From NCBI RefSeq assembly GCF_020884795.1, contig NZ_BBZF01000021.1, positions 173,349 to 237,348 of the forward strand: DNA of 64,000 bases, given 5' to 3'. Under the pieces are notes generated by a model. The model worked only from the letters and a program-made list of their open reading frames with translations. It made no database searches and had not been told where the DNA came from. Position numbers and translations under genes: made by a program. Positions 49,420-60,900 of this stretch are shown one piece after another. The stretch is from Micromonospora okii. GTDB lineage: Bacteria > Actinomycetota > Actinomycetes > Mycobacteriales > Micromonosporaceae. Position 1 is the stretch's first letter. Each line of letters opens with the position of its first letter.

Positions 49420-52400
49420 TCAGGCGTAGCGGTCGACGAGGGCGAACAGCTCCTCGTCGCTGGCGGTCTCGAGGTCGTCGTCGGACGGGTCGGGCTCGAC
49501 CGCCTCGGCCGCCTTCAGCAGTTCCCGCAGCCGCGCGGCGATCCGGTCGCGGGCCTCGCCGTCGGCGGCCGCGACCCCGATCGCCGACTCCAGGCCGGCG
49601 AGGCCGGCCAGCACGGAGTCGACCGGGGACGCCTCGTCGACGACCAGACAGTCGCGCAGGTGGCGGGCGAGGGCCTGCGGGTTCGGGTGGTCGAAGACCA
49701 GCGTGGCCGGCAGCTTCAGCCCCGTCGCCTCGCGCAGCCGGTTGCGCAGCTCCACCGAGGTCAGCGAGTCGAACCCGGCGTCCTTGAACGCCCCGTCCGC
49801 CCGGACGGCGCTCGCCCCCGAGTGCCCGAGCACGACCGCGACCTGGGCGCGCACCAGGTCCAGCAGCAGCGTCTCCCGGTCGGCCGGGGCCAGCTCGGCG
49901 AGCCGGCGGGCCAGCCCACCGTCCCCGCCGGACGCCGCCCGCGCCGACTGCCGGCCCGGCCGGACCAGGCCGCGCAGCAGGTGCGGCACGCCGCCGCCGC
50001 TCGCCGCGTCGGCGCGGACCTCGCGAAGGTCCAGCCTGATCGGCACCAGCAGCGACTGCCCGGACGCCAGGGCGGCGTCGAACAGGTCCATGCCGTCGTC
50101 GGAGCCGAGCCCCAGGACTCCCCCGCGCCCCTCGCGCCGGCTCATCCGGTCCAGGGTGACGTCGTCGATGGTGTCGGCCATGCCGGTGAGCTGCTGCCAC
50201 GGCCCCCAGGCCAGCGACAGCCCCGGCAGGCCCGCCGCCCGGCGGTGGGCCATCAGGCCGTCCAGGTACGCGTTCGCCGCCGCGTAGCCGCCGCTGCCCG
50301 CGCCCATGAAGATCGACGAGGCGGACGAGTAGACGACGAACGCGTCGAGGTCGAGGTCCCGGGTCAGCTCGTGCAGGTGCCGCGCCGCGTCGACCTTCGG
50401 CGCGAACACCCGGGCCAGCTTCTCCGGGGTCAACGCGCCGACCACCCCGGCGTCGAAGACGCCCGCCGTGTGTACGACGGCGGTCGGGCGGTGCTCCGCC
50501 AGCAGGGCCGCCACCTGTTCGCGGTCGGAGGCGTCGCAGGCGACCACCGCCACGTCCGCGCCCTGCCCGGTCAGCTCGGCGACCAGCTCGGCCACGCCGT
50601 CCGCGTCGCGGCCCCGGCGGCTGGCCAGCACCAGGCGGCGTACGCCGTGCCGGTCGACCAGGCGGCGGGCCGCGAGCGCGCCCAGCGAGCCCGCGCCGGA
50701 GACCAGCACCGTCGCGTCGGGGCCGAATCCGGCGGAGGCGTCCGCCGCCCGGTCGGCGCGGGCGAGGCGCGGCACGGAGAGGGTGGTCCCGCGCGCGGCG
50801 ACCTGCGGCTCGCCGCTGGCCAGCACCGCGCCCAGCACCGCCTCCGGCCCGTCGTCGGCGGCGGGGTCGAGGTCCAGCAGGACGATCCGGTCCGGGTTCT
50901 CGGTCTGGGCGGCGCGCACCAGGCCCCACACGGCGGAGGCGTCCGGGTCGGTCACCACGCCGTCGCCGGCGGGCATCGCGCCCCGGGTGGCCACCACCAG
51001 CCGCGAGTCGTCCAGGTCGGCCGCCGTCAGCCACGCCTGCACGGCCGCCAGGACCCGCGACGTCACGGCCAGCGCGTCGCCGTCGCCGACCGCCTCCAGC
51101 ACCACGGCCGCGGGCACGTCGCCCGGCGCGTTGGCGTCGACATCGTCGCCCCGGAAGGCACCGTCGCCCTGGGCGGCCCTGTCGGCGCCGTCGCCCCGGG
51201 CGATCCTCGCCAGCAGGGCGGCCACGTCGGCGGCGGTGGCCACCGCCGCCCAGCGCGGCGACGGCTGGGTCGGCACCGGCGGCAGCTCGGTCCAGTCGAC
51301 GTGGAACAGCGCGTCGGCGGGGGCGGTGTCCAGCCGTTCGGTGGACACCTCGCGCAGCACCAGCGAGTCCATCGTCAGGACCGGGCCGCCGGTCGGGTCG
51401 GCGGCCTCGACGATCATCGTGTCCGGGCCGCCCGGCGCGACCCGGACCCGCAGCGCCGAGGCGCCCACGGCGTGCAGCGCGAGCCCGTTCCACGCGAACG
51501 GCATCACCGACCGCCCGGGTTGCTCGTCCGCGCCGGCCGCCGCGGCGGCGGCGACGGTCCCGGTCTGCAGGGCCGCGTCCAGCAGGGCGGGGTGGATGCC
51601 GTACGCGGCGGCGTCCGCGCGGTGCTCCTCGGGCAGGGCGACGTCGGCGAAGACCTCCTCGCCCCGCCGCCACACCGTGCGCACCCCCTGGAACGCGGGC
51701 CCGTACGCGTAGCCGCGCTCGACGAGGTCGGCGTAGAAGTCCCCGACCTCGACCCGCTGCGCGCCGGGGGGCGGCCAGGCCGCGAAGTCGAACCCGGGTG
51801 CCGGAGCGGGCGCGGCGGAGAGCACACCCGTGGCGTGCCGCGTCCACGCCTCGCCGCCGTCCTCGCGCAGCGAGTACACCTCCACGGTGCGCGCGCCGGT
51901 CTCGTCCGGCCCGCCCACCGCGACCTGGATCCGGACCCCGCCGTGCTCGGGCACCACCACCGGCGTTTCCGTCACGAGTTCGTCCAGCACCGGGCAGCCG
52001 GCCTCGTCGCCGGCGCGCAGCGCCAGCTCCACCAGGCCGGTGCCGGGAAAGAGCACCACGCCGCCGATCGCGTGGTCGGCCAGCCAGGGGTGCGTCCGCA
52101 GCGACAGCCGCGACGTGAAGACCAGCCCGTCCGACTGCGGCAGCCCCAGCACCGCGCTGAGCAGCGGGTGGTCCGTCGGCGACTGGCCCAGCGACGCCGC
52201 GTCGGTGCCCGCCTCGGCCGACTGGAGCCAGTAGTGCCGGCGGTCGAAGGCGTAGGTCGGCAGCTCCACCCGCGCCGACGCCGCCCCGGCCGGCAGCACG
52301 GCGGCCCAGTCCACGCCGACGCCGCGGACGAACAACTCGGCCATCGAGGTGAGCAGCCGGCGGGGGCCGCCGTCGTCGCGCCGCAGCGTGCCGCTCACCA

Positions 52401-54945
52401 CCGCGTCGGCGTCGTCCACGATCTCGTTGATCGGCTGGACGAGCACCGGGTGGGCGCTGACCTCCAGGAAGACCCGGAACCGCTCGCCGAGCAGGCCGGC
52501 CACCGCCGGGCCGAAGCGGACCTGGTGGCGCAGGTTGCGGTACCAGTAGTCGCCGTCCACGACCCCGGGATCGGTGATCCACTCGCCGGTGACCGTGGAG
52601 AGGAACGGCACCGTCGGCGCCTGCGCGGTGATCCCGGCCAGGGCCCCGGCCAGCGTCTCGCGGATGTCCTCCACGTGCCGCGAGTGCGAGGCGTAGTCCA
52701 CCGCCACCCGCCGCACCCGCACGCCCTGGCCGGTCAACGACTCCAGCGCCTCGTCCAACGCCCCAGCGTCACCGGCCACCACCACCGACGACGGGCTGTT
52801 CACCGCCGCCACCTCGACCCGGTCCGCCCACGGCTCCAGCAGGGCCCGGGCGTCGGTTTCGGACAGCGCCACCGAGGCCATGCCGCCCCGGCCGGACAGC
52901 TTCGCGGCGATGGCCTGGCTGCGCAGCGCCACCACCCGCGCCGCGTCCTCCAGCGACAGCGCACCGGCCACGCACGCCGCCGCGATCTCCCCCTGCGAGT
53001 GACCCACCACCGCGTCGGGCCGTACGCCCACCGACGACCAGACCGCCGCCAGGCCCACCATCACGGCGAAGCTGGCCGGTTGCAGCACGTCGACCCGGTC
53101 GACCAGGTCGGGGGCGGCGTCGCCGCGCAGCACGTCCACCAAAGACCAGTCGACGAACGGCTTCAGCGCCTCGGCGCACTCGGCGATCCGCGCCGCGAAG
53201 ACGGTCGAGGTGTCCAGCAGCTCGCGGCCCATGCCGACCCACTGCGAGCCCTGGCCCGGGAACACCCAGGCCACCTTGCCGGGGGCACGGCCGCCGCCGG
53301 TCACCACGCCGGGGGCGTCCTCGCCCCGGGCGAGCGCGCCGAGCCCGGCGAGGGCCTGCTCGGCGGTACCGGCCACCACCACGGCGCGCTCGTCGAGCAC
53401 CGCCCGGCCCGCCACCAGCGCGCCGGCCACGCCCGCGAGCGGCGCGCCGGCCGTCTCGACGAACGCGGCCAGCCGCTGCGCCTGACCGGCCAGCGACGCC
53501 GCGCTGCGCGCGGTCACGACGAGCGGCAGCACGCCGTGGGTCGGCGCCTCGCCGGCGGGCTCCTCGGGCGCCTCCTCGATGATCAGGTGGGCGTTCGTGC
53601 CGCTGACCCCGAACGACGACACGCCGGCCCGGCGCGGGTGCCCGGCGCGCGGCCACTCCCGCGGCTCGGTCAGCAGCTCCACCGACCCCTCGGACCAGTC
53701 CACGGCGGTGGTGGGCGCGTCGACGTGCAGGCTGGGCGGCATGACGCCGTGCCGCAGCGCCTGCACCACCTTGATCACGCTGGCCACGCCCGCCGCCGCC
53801 TGCGCGTGGCCGACGTTCGACTTCAGCGACCCCAGCCACAGCGGCCTGTCGGGGTCGCGGTCCTGCCCGTAGGTGGCCAGCAGCGCCTGCGCCTCGATCG
53901 GGTCGCCGAGGGACGTCCCGGTCCCGTGCCCCTCCACGACGTCGATCTCGGACGGCGACAGCCCGGCGTTGGCGAGCGCGGCGCGGATCACCCGCTGCTG
54001 GGACGGGCCGTTCGGCGCGGTCAGCCCGTTCGACGCGCCGTCCTGGTTGACGGCGCTGCCGCGCAGCACGGCCAGGACGCGGTGCCCGCGCTCGCGCGCC
54101 ACCGACAGGCGTTCGAGCAGCACGATGGCGACGCCCTCGGCCAGGCCCATCCCGTCCGCGCCGTCGGCGTACGGCTTGCACCGCCCGTCGGCGGCCAGCC
54201 CCCGCTGCCGGGAGAACACGACGAACGAGTTGGGGCTGGACATCACCATCGCCCCGCCGGCCAGCGCCATCGTGCACTCGCCGGACCGCAGGGCCTGCGC
54301 CGCGAGGTGCATCGCCACCAGCGACGACGAGCAGGCCGTGTCGATGGTGACCGCCGGGCCCTCGAAGCCGAACACGTACGACACCCGGCCCGAGGCCACG
54401 CTCGACGCCATCCCGGTGCCGGCGAAGCTCTGCATCTCCGGCCCGATCGGACCGGAGCCGTAGCCCTGCGGGGCGGAGCCGACGAAGACGCCGACGTCGT
54501 CGCCCTTGAGTGACGTCGGGTCGACGGCCGCGTTCTCGAACGCCTCCCACGACGCCTCCAGCAGCAGCCGCTGCTGCGGGTCCATCGCCAGGGCCTCGCG
54601 CGGCGAGATCCCGAAGAACCCGGCGTCGAAGAGCCCCGCCTCGTGCAGGAAGCCGCCCTGGCTCACGTACGAGGTGTCCGGGTGGTCCGGGTCGGGGTCG
54701 AAGAGATTCTCCAGGTCCCAACCCCGGTCGGTCGGGAAGCCCGACACGGCGTCGTGCCCCTCGGCCACCAGCCGCCACAGGTCGTCGGGCCCGGCGACGC
54801 CGCCGGGCAGCCGGCAGGCCATCCCGACGATGGCGATGGGCTCGCGGGACGCGCCGAGGAGCTGCCGGTTGCGCTTCTTCAGCTCGCCGACCTCGGCCAC
54901 CGACCTGCGCAGCGCCTCGACGACCTTCTCATACGACGCACTCAC
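49420..54945 (-). CDS. rifC: Type I polyketide synthase RifC, module 7
   Basis: A 1841-aa single module. KS ~34-455 (DTACSSS, Cys ~203), AT ~560-860 (GHSQGE ~651, YASH ~754, methylmalonyl), DH ~927 (HAIGGVVLFP, LLDAALQ), KR ~1412-1555 (VSGAGSLG; 'VFDAG' where B-type KRs have LDD; Tyr in 'GGYAAANAYLDG'), ACP ~1724. The KR therefore looks A-type, unlike modules 8 and 9. The start is GTG. An inserted acidic linker at ~1245-1280 ('RIARGDGADRAAQGDGAFRG') before the KR is not shared with the other modules. Gaps of 45 and 61 bases separate it from rifB and rifD. Confidence 0.92.
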   Translation of the reverse strand: MSASYEKVVEALRRSVAEVGELKKRNRQLLGASREPIAIVGMACRLPGGVAGPDDLWRLVAEGHDAVSGFPTDRGWDLENLFDPDPDHPDTSYVSQGGFLHEAGLFDAGFFGISPREALAMDPQQRLLLEASWEAFENAAVDPTSLKGDDVGVFVGSAPQGYGSGPIGPEMQSFAGTGMASSVASGRVSYVFGFEGPAVTIDTACSSSLVAMHLAAQALRSGECTMALAGGAMVMSSPNSFVVFSRQRGLAADGRCKPYADGADGMGLAEGVAIVLLERLSVARERGHRVLAVLRGSAVNQDGASNGLTAPNGPSQQRVIRAALANAGLSPSEIDVVEGHGTGTSLGDPIEAQALLATYGQDRDPDRPLWLGSLKSNVGHAQAAAGVASVIKVVQALRHGVMPPSLHVDAPTTAVDWSEGSVELLTEPREWPRAGHPRRAGVSSFGVSGTNAHLIIEEAPEEPAGEAPTHGVLPLVVTARSAASLAGQAQRLAAFVETAGAPLAGVAGALVAGRAVLDERAVVVAGTAEQALAGLGALARGEDAPGVVTGGGRAPGKVAWVFPGQGSQWVGMGRELLDTSTVFAARIAECAEALKPFVDWSLVDVLRGDAAPDLVDRVDVLQPASFAVMVGLAAVWSSVGVRPDAVVGHSQGEIAAACVAGALSLEDAARVVALRSQAIAAKLSGRGGMASVALSETDARALLEPWADRVEVAAVNSPSSVVVAGDAGALDEALESLTGQGVRVRRVAVDYASHSRHVEDIRETLAGALAGITAQAPTVPFLSTVTGEWITDPGVVDGDYWYRNLRHQVRFGPAVAGLLGERFRVFLEVSAHPVLVQPINEIVDDADAVVSGTLRRDDGGPRRLLTSMAELFVRGVGVDWAAVLPAGAASARVELPTYAFDRRHYWLQSAEAGTDAASLGQSPTDHPLLSAVLGLPQSDGLVFTSRLSLRTHPWLADHAIGGVVLFPGTGLVELALRAGDEAGCPVLDELVTETPVVVPEHGGVRIQVAVGGPDETGARTVEVYSLREDGGEAWTRHATGVLSAAPAPAPGFDFAAWPPPGAQRVEVGDFYADLVERGYAYGPAFQGVRTVWRRGEEVFADVALPEEHRADAAAYGIHPALLDAALQTGTVAAAAAAGADEQPGRSVMPFAWNGLALHAVGASALRVRVAPGGPDTMIVEAADPTGGPVLTMDSLVLREVSTERLDTAPADALFHVDWTELPPVPTQPSPRWAAVATAADVAALLARIARGDGADRAAQGDGAFRGDDVDANAPGDVPAAVVLEAVGDGDALAVTSRVLAAVQAWLTAADLDDSRLVVATRGAMPAGDGVVTDPDASAVWGLVRAAQTENPDRIVLLDLDPAADDGPEAVLGAVLASGEPQVAARGTTLSVPRLARADRAADASAGFGPDATVLVSGAGSLGALAARRLVDRHGVRRLVLASRRGRDADGVAELVAELTGQGADVAVVACDASDREQVAALLAEHRPTAVVHTAGVFDAGVVGALTPEKLARVFAPKVDAARHLHELTRDLDLDAFVVYSSASSIFMGAGSGGYAAANAYLDGLMAHRRAAGLPGLSLAWGPWQQLTGMADTIDDVTLDRMSRREGRGGVLGLGSDDGMDLFDAALASGQSLLVPIRLDLREVRADAASGGGVPHLLRGLVRPGRQSARAASGGDGGLARRLAELAPADRETLLLDLVRAQVAVVLGHSGASAVRADGAFKDAGFDSLTSVELRNRLREATGLKLPATLVFDHPNPQALARHLRDCLVVDEASPVDSVLAGLAGLESAIGVAAADGEARDRIAARLRELLKAAEAVEPDPSDDDLETASDEELFALVDRYA

Positions 54946-54990
54946 CGGGCGCCCCCAATCACTTCGTAGCAGATGCCGGGCCGCACGCGA

Positions 54991-57900
54991 CTACTCACCG
55001 CCGAGCGCCAGTTCCACGAGATCGTCGACGTCGAGGTCGGCGATCGCCCGCTCGTCGCCGGCCCCGTTGCCGTCGCCGTCGTCGGGTGCGCCGGTGTCGG
55101 CGAGTTCGAGCAGGGCGTCGACCAGCCCCGCCGCGCGCAGCCGGTCCAGGGGGACCGACGCGAGGGCCTGCCGCAGCCGCGCCTCGTCGGCGGCGGTGCC
55201 GTTGCCGGCGGCGGGCGCGGCGTCGTCGGGTCGCAGTTGCGCGCGCAGGTGGCCGGCGAGCACCAGCGGGTTCGGGTAGTCGAAGACCAGCGTGGGCGGC
55301 AGCTTCAGCCCGGTCGCCTCGCGCAGCCGGTTGCGCAGCTCCACCGAGGTCAGCGAGTCGAAGCCGACGTCCTTGAACGCCATGTCCGGGCGCACGTCCT
55401 CCGGGCTGGCGTGGCCGAGCACGACCGCGACCTGGGCGCGGACCACGTCCAGGAGCAGCGCCTCCTGGTCGACGGGGGCGAGCCCCGCGAGCCGGCGCGC
55501 CAGGCCGTCGTCCGGGGCCGCCGCCGCCCGTGCCTGCTGCCGGCCGGGGCGCACCAGGCCGCGCAGCAGCGACGGCACCGCGCCGCCGGCCGCGACGTCC
55601 GCCCGCATCACCGCCGGGTCCAGCTTGATCGGCACCAGCAGCGCCTCGTCGGCGCGCAGCGCGAGGTCGAACATGTCCAGGCCCTCGGCCCGGGTCAGCT
55701 CCAGGACGCCGCCCCGGCTGGCTCGCGCGTGGTCGACGACGCTGAGGTGGGCGGCCATGCCGGTGCTCCGTTCCCACAGGCCCCAGGCCAGCGACAGCCC
55801 GGGCAGGCCCGCCGCGCGCCGGTGGGACATCGCCGCGTCCAGGTAGGCGTTCGCCGCCGCGTAGCTGCCCTGTCCGCCGCCGCCGACCACGCCCGCGACG
55901 GACGAGAACACGACGAACGCGTCCAGGTCGGTGCCCCGGGTCAGCTCGTCGAGGTGCCGCACCGCGTCGACCTTGGGCGCGAACACCCCGGCCAGGCGCT
56001 GCGGGGTCAGCCCGCCGATCACCCCGTCGTCGAACACGCCGGCCGTGTGCACGACGGCGGTCGGGCGGTGCTCGGCGAGCAGTGCGGCGACCTGGTCCCG
56101 GTCGGACATGTCGCAGGCCACCACCGTCACCTCCGCGCCGCTGCCGGTCAGCTCGGCGACCAGCTCCGCCGCACCCTCGGCGGCCGGGCCCCGCCGGCTG
56201 GAGAGCACCAGCCGCCGCACCCCGTGCCGGGCCACCAGGTGCCGGGCCACCAGCACGCCCAGCGCGCCGGCGCCCGAGACCAGGACCGTTCCGCCGGCGC
56301 GGAAGACGACCGGCTCGTCCCGCAGCCGGCCGGTGGCGCGGGCCAGGCGCGGAACGGAGAGGGTCGCCCCGCGTACGGCGAGCTGCGGCTCACCGGCGGC
56401 GAGCACCGGCTCCGCGCCGGCCTCGGCGGTCGGGTCGACGTCCAGCAGGACGATCCGGTCCGGGTTCTCGGCCTGGGCGGAGCGCACGAGGCCCCACACC
56501 GCCGCGGCGGCCGGATCGGTCAGCAGGTGGTCGCCGCCGGCGGGCACGGCGCCCCGGGTCCGCACGACCAGGCGCGACTCGTCGAGCCGGGGCGCGGCCA
56601 GCCACGCCCGCGCGACGTCCAGCACGCGGGACGTCACCGCGAGCGGGCCGTCGTCGCCGACGGCGTCGACGACCGCCACCGGCGGCACCTCGTCGCCCAG
56701 GGTCAGCGCCGCCACGTCGTCGGCCGTCGCCACCGCCGCCCACGACGGCACGGGCTCGGCGGCGGTCGCGGGCAGCTCGGTCCAGTCGACGCGGTACACC
56801 GCGTCGCGGACGTCGGTCGCCGCGGCCCCGAGCTGCGCCGCCGACACCGGGCGGGACACCAGCGAGTCCATCGTCAGCACCGGCCCGCCGGTGCCGTCGG
56901 CGGCCTCGACGCGCAGCGCCTCCGGCCCGTGCGGCGCGAGCCGCACCCGCAGGGCCGTGGCACCGGCGGCGTGCAGCGCGAAGCCGTTCCAGGCGAACGC
57001 CAGCACCGCCTCGCCCGGCTCCCGCGCGTCCGCGCCGGCTGTGGCGGCCTGTAGCGCGGCGTCCAGCAGCGCCGGGTGGACGCCGAAGCGGCCCGCCTCG
57101 GCGCGCAGTTCCTCGGGCAGGGCGGCCTCGGCGTACACCTCGTCGCCCCGCCGCCAGACCGCGCGCAGGCCCTGGAACGCGGGGCCGTAGCCGTAGCCGC
57201 GCTCGGCCAGGTCGGTGTAGAAGGTCCCGACGTCGACCGGCTCCGCGTCCCGGGGCGGCCAGGCGGTGAAGTCGAACTCCGTGCCGCCGCCCGGCGTCGC
57301 CGACAGCAGGCCGGTGGCGTTCCGGGTCCACGCGCCGGTGCCGCCGTCGCGCCGGGAGTACACCTCCACGGTGCGCGCGCCGTGCTCGCCCGGCCCGCCC
57401 AGGGCGACCTGCACCCGCACGCCGCCGGACTCCGGCACCACCAGCGGGGCCTCGATCACCAGCTCGTCCAGCACCGAGCACCCCGCCTCGTCGCCGGCCC
57501 GCACCGCCAGCTCCACCAGCCCGCTGCCAGGGAGGATGACGACCCCGCCGACCGCGTGGTCGGCGAGCCACGGGTGCGACCGCAGCGACAGCAGCGACGT
57601 GAAGACCAGGCCGTCCGACTGCGGCAGGTGCACCACCGCGCCCAGCAGCGGGTGGTCGGCCGCGGCCTGGCCCAGCGACGCCGCGTCGGTGACGGAGTCG
57701 GTGGGCTGGCGCAGCCAGTAGTGCCGGTGGTCGAAGGCGTACGTGGGCAGGTCCACGTGCCCGGTCACCGGGGGCAGCACGCCGCCGAGGTCCACGGCCA
57801 CGCCCCGGACGTACAGCTCGGCCATCGAGGTCAGCAGCCGCCGCAGGCCGCCGTCGTCGCGGCGCAGGGTGCAGGTCACCACGGCCTCGGCGTCGTCGAC

Positions 57901-60900
57901 GATCTCGCTGATCGGCTGGACCAGCACCGGGTGGGCGCTGACCTCCACGAACACGCCGTGGTCCTGGGCGACCAGGTCGGCGACGGCCGGGCCGAACCGC
58001 ACCTGGCCGCGCAGGTTCCGGTACCAGTACCCGCCGTCGACGACCCCGGCGTCCCGGATCCACTCGCGGGTCACCGTCGAGTAGAACGGCACGGTCGGCG
58101 CCTGGGCGCGCACCCCCGCCAGCGTCTCGGCGAGCAGGTCGTGGATCGCCTCGACCTCGCTGGTGTGCGAGCCGTAGTCCACCGCCACCCGCCGCACCCG
58201 GACGCCGTCGCCCGCCAGCGCCTCCAGGGCCTCGTCCAGCGCCCGGGCCTCGCCCGCGACCACCACGGAGCCGGGGCTGTTGACGGCGGCGACCTGCACC
58301 CGGTCGGCCCACGGCGTCAGCCGGGGGACCGCCTCGTCCTCGCCGAGGGCGACCGAGGCCATGCCGCCGCGCCCCGACAGCACCCGGCCGATGGCCTGGC
58401 TGCGCAGCGCCACGACCCGGGCCGCGTCCGGCAGCGACAGCGCGCCGGCCACGCAGGCGGCGGCGATCTCGCCCTGGGAGTGGCCGACGACGGCGTCCGG
58501 CCGCAGCCCGTACGAGCGCCACACGGCGGCCAGGCCGACCATCATGGCGAAGCTGGCCGGCTGGAGCACGTCCACCCGGTCCAGCAGCTCGGGCCCGGCC
58601 TCGCCGCGCAGCACCTCGATGAGCGACCAGTCCACCCAGGGCGCGAGCGCGGCGGCGCACTCGGCGATCCGCTCGGCGAACACCGGGGAGGTCTCCAGCA
58701 GTTCCCGGCCCATCCCGACCCACTGCGTGCCCTGGCCCGGGAAGACCCAGACGACCTTGCCGGGCGAGCCCGCCCGGCCGGTGACCACGCCGGCCGCGCC
58801 CTCGCCGCGCGCCAGCGCCGCGAGCCCGGTCGTCGCCTCGGCCCGGGAGCCCGCCACCACGACGGCGCGCTCGGTGAGGGCGGCCCGGCCGGAGACCAGC
58901 GCCCCGGCCACGCGCGCCAGCGGCACCTCGTCGTCGCCGTCGAGGTACGCGGCGAGCCGGCCGGCCTGCGCCGCCAGCGAGGCGGTGCTGCGCGCGGAGA
59001 CCACGACGGGCAGCACGTCCGGCGAGTCGTCTTCGCCCGGCTCGGGCGCGACGTCCTGCGGCGGCGCCTCCTCCAGGATCAGGTGCGCGTTGGTGCCGCT
59101 GACGCCGAACGCGGACACCCCGGCCCGGCGCGGGCGGCCCTCGCGCGGCCAGTCCCGCGCCTCGGTCAGCAGCTCGACCGCGCCGGCGGACCAGTCGACC
59201 TCGGGGGTGGGCGCGTCCACGTGCAGCGTCGCCGGCAGCACCCCGTGCCGCAGCGCCTGCACCACCTTGATCACGCCGGCGACGCCGGCGGCGGCCTGCG
59301 CGTGGCCGATGTTCGACTTCAGCGACCCCAGCCACAGCGGCCTGCCGGGCTCGCGGTCCTGGCCGTACGCGGCCAGCAGCGCCTGCGCCTCGATCGGGTC
59401 GCCCAGGGCGGTGCCCGTGCCGTGGGCCTCCACCACGTCCACCTCGGACGGGGCCAGGCCGGCGTTGGCCAGCGCGCGGCGGATGACCCGCTGCTGCGAC
59501 GGCCCGTTCGGGGCCGTGAGGCCGTTGGACGCGCCGTCCTGGTTGACCGCGCTGCCCCGCAGCACGGCCAGGATCGTGTGCCCCCGCTCCCGCGCCACCG
59601 ACAGCCGTTCGAGGACGACCACGCCGACGCCCTCGGCCCAGCCGGTGCCGTCGGCGGCGGCGGCGAACGCCTTGCAGCGCCCGTCGACGGCCAGGCCCCG
59701 CTGCCGGGAGAACTCGACGAAGGCCCCGGGGTTCGCCATGACGGTCGCGCCGCCGGCCAGCGCCATCGAGCACTCGCCGGAGCGCAGCGCCTGCGCGGCG
59801 AGGTGGATGGCGACCAGCGACGACGAGCAGGCCGTGTCGATCGTGATGGCGGGCCCCTCGAAGCCGAACACGTACGACACCCGGCCCGAGGCCACGCTCG
59901 ACGACCCGCCGGTGCCCGCGAAGCCCTCCAGCTCCGGGGTGACCACGCTGGCCCCCGGCGCGACGTAGCCCTGACCGAAGACGCCGGTGAACACGCCGAC
60001 GTCGCTGCCCTTGAGCGAGGTCGCGTCGACGCCGGTGGCCTCCAGCGCCTCCCACGACGTCTCCAGCAGCAGCCGCTGCTGCGGGTCCATCGCCAGGGCC
60101 TCGCGCGGGGAGATGCCGAAGAAGCCCGCGTCGAAGAGCCCGGCCTCGTGCAGGAAGCCACCCCGGTCGGTGTACGAGGTGCCGGGGCGCTCCGGGTCGG
60201 GGTCGAAGAGGCCCTCCAGGTCCCAGCCCCGGTCGGTGGGGAACCCGGACACCGCGTCCCGGCGTTCGGCGACCAGCCGCCACAGGTCCTCCGGTCCGGC
60301 CACCCCGCCGGGCAGCCGGCACGCCATGCCCACGATGGCGATGGGCTCGTCGGGGTCGGCGGCCGTCACCGTCGGCGCGGTCGTGGCCGGCGCGGCGTCG
60401 CCCAGCTCGTCGCGCAGGTGGCGGGCGAGGGCCTGCGGGTTCGGGTGGTCGAAGACCAGCGTGGCGGGCAGCTTCAGGCCCGTCGCCTCGCGCAGCCGGT
60501 TGCGCAGCTCCACCGAGGTCAGCGAGTCGAACCCGGCGTCCTTGAACGCCGCGTCCGCCCGGACGGCCCCCGCCCCGGAATGCCCGAGCACGGCCGCGAC
60601 CTGGCCGCGCACGAGGTCCAGCAGGAGCGTGAGCTGGTCGGCCGGGGTGAGCCCGGCCAGCCGCTCGGCGAGCCGGCCGCGTCCGCCGCCGACGCCGCCG
60701 GAGCGCGCCTGCCGCCGGCCGGCGCGGACCAGGCCGCGCAGCATGTGCGGCACGGCCCCGCCCGCCGAGGCGTCGGCGCGCACGCCGCGCAGGTCCAGCT
60801 TGGCGGGCACCAGCAACGCCTGCTCCGCGCCGAGGGCGGCGTCGAAGAGCTCCATGCCCTCGGCCTGCGTCATGAGCTGGAGGCCGCCGCGCCGGTTCAT

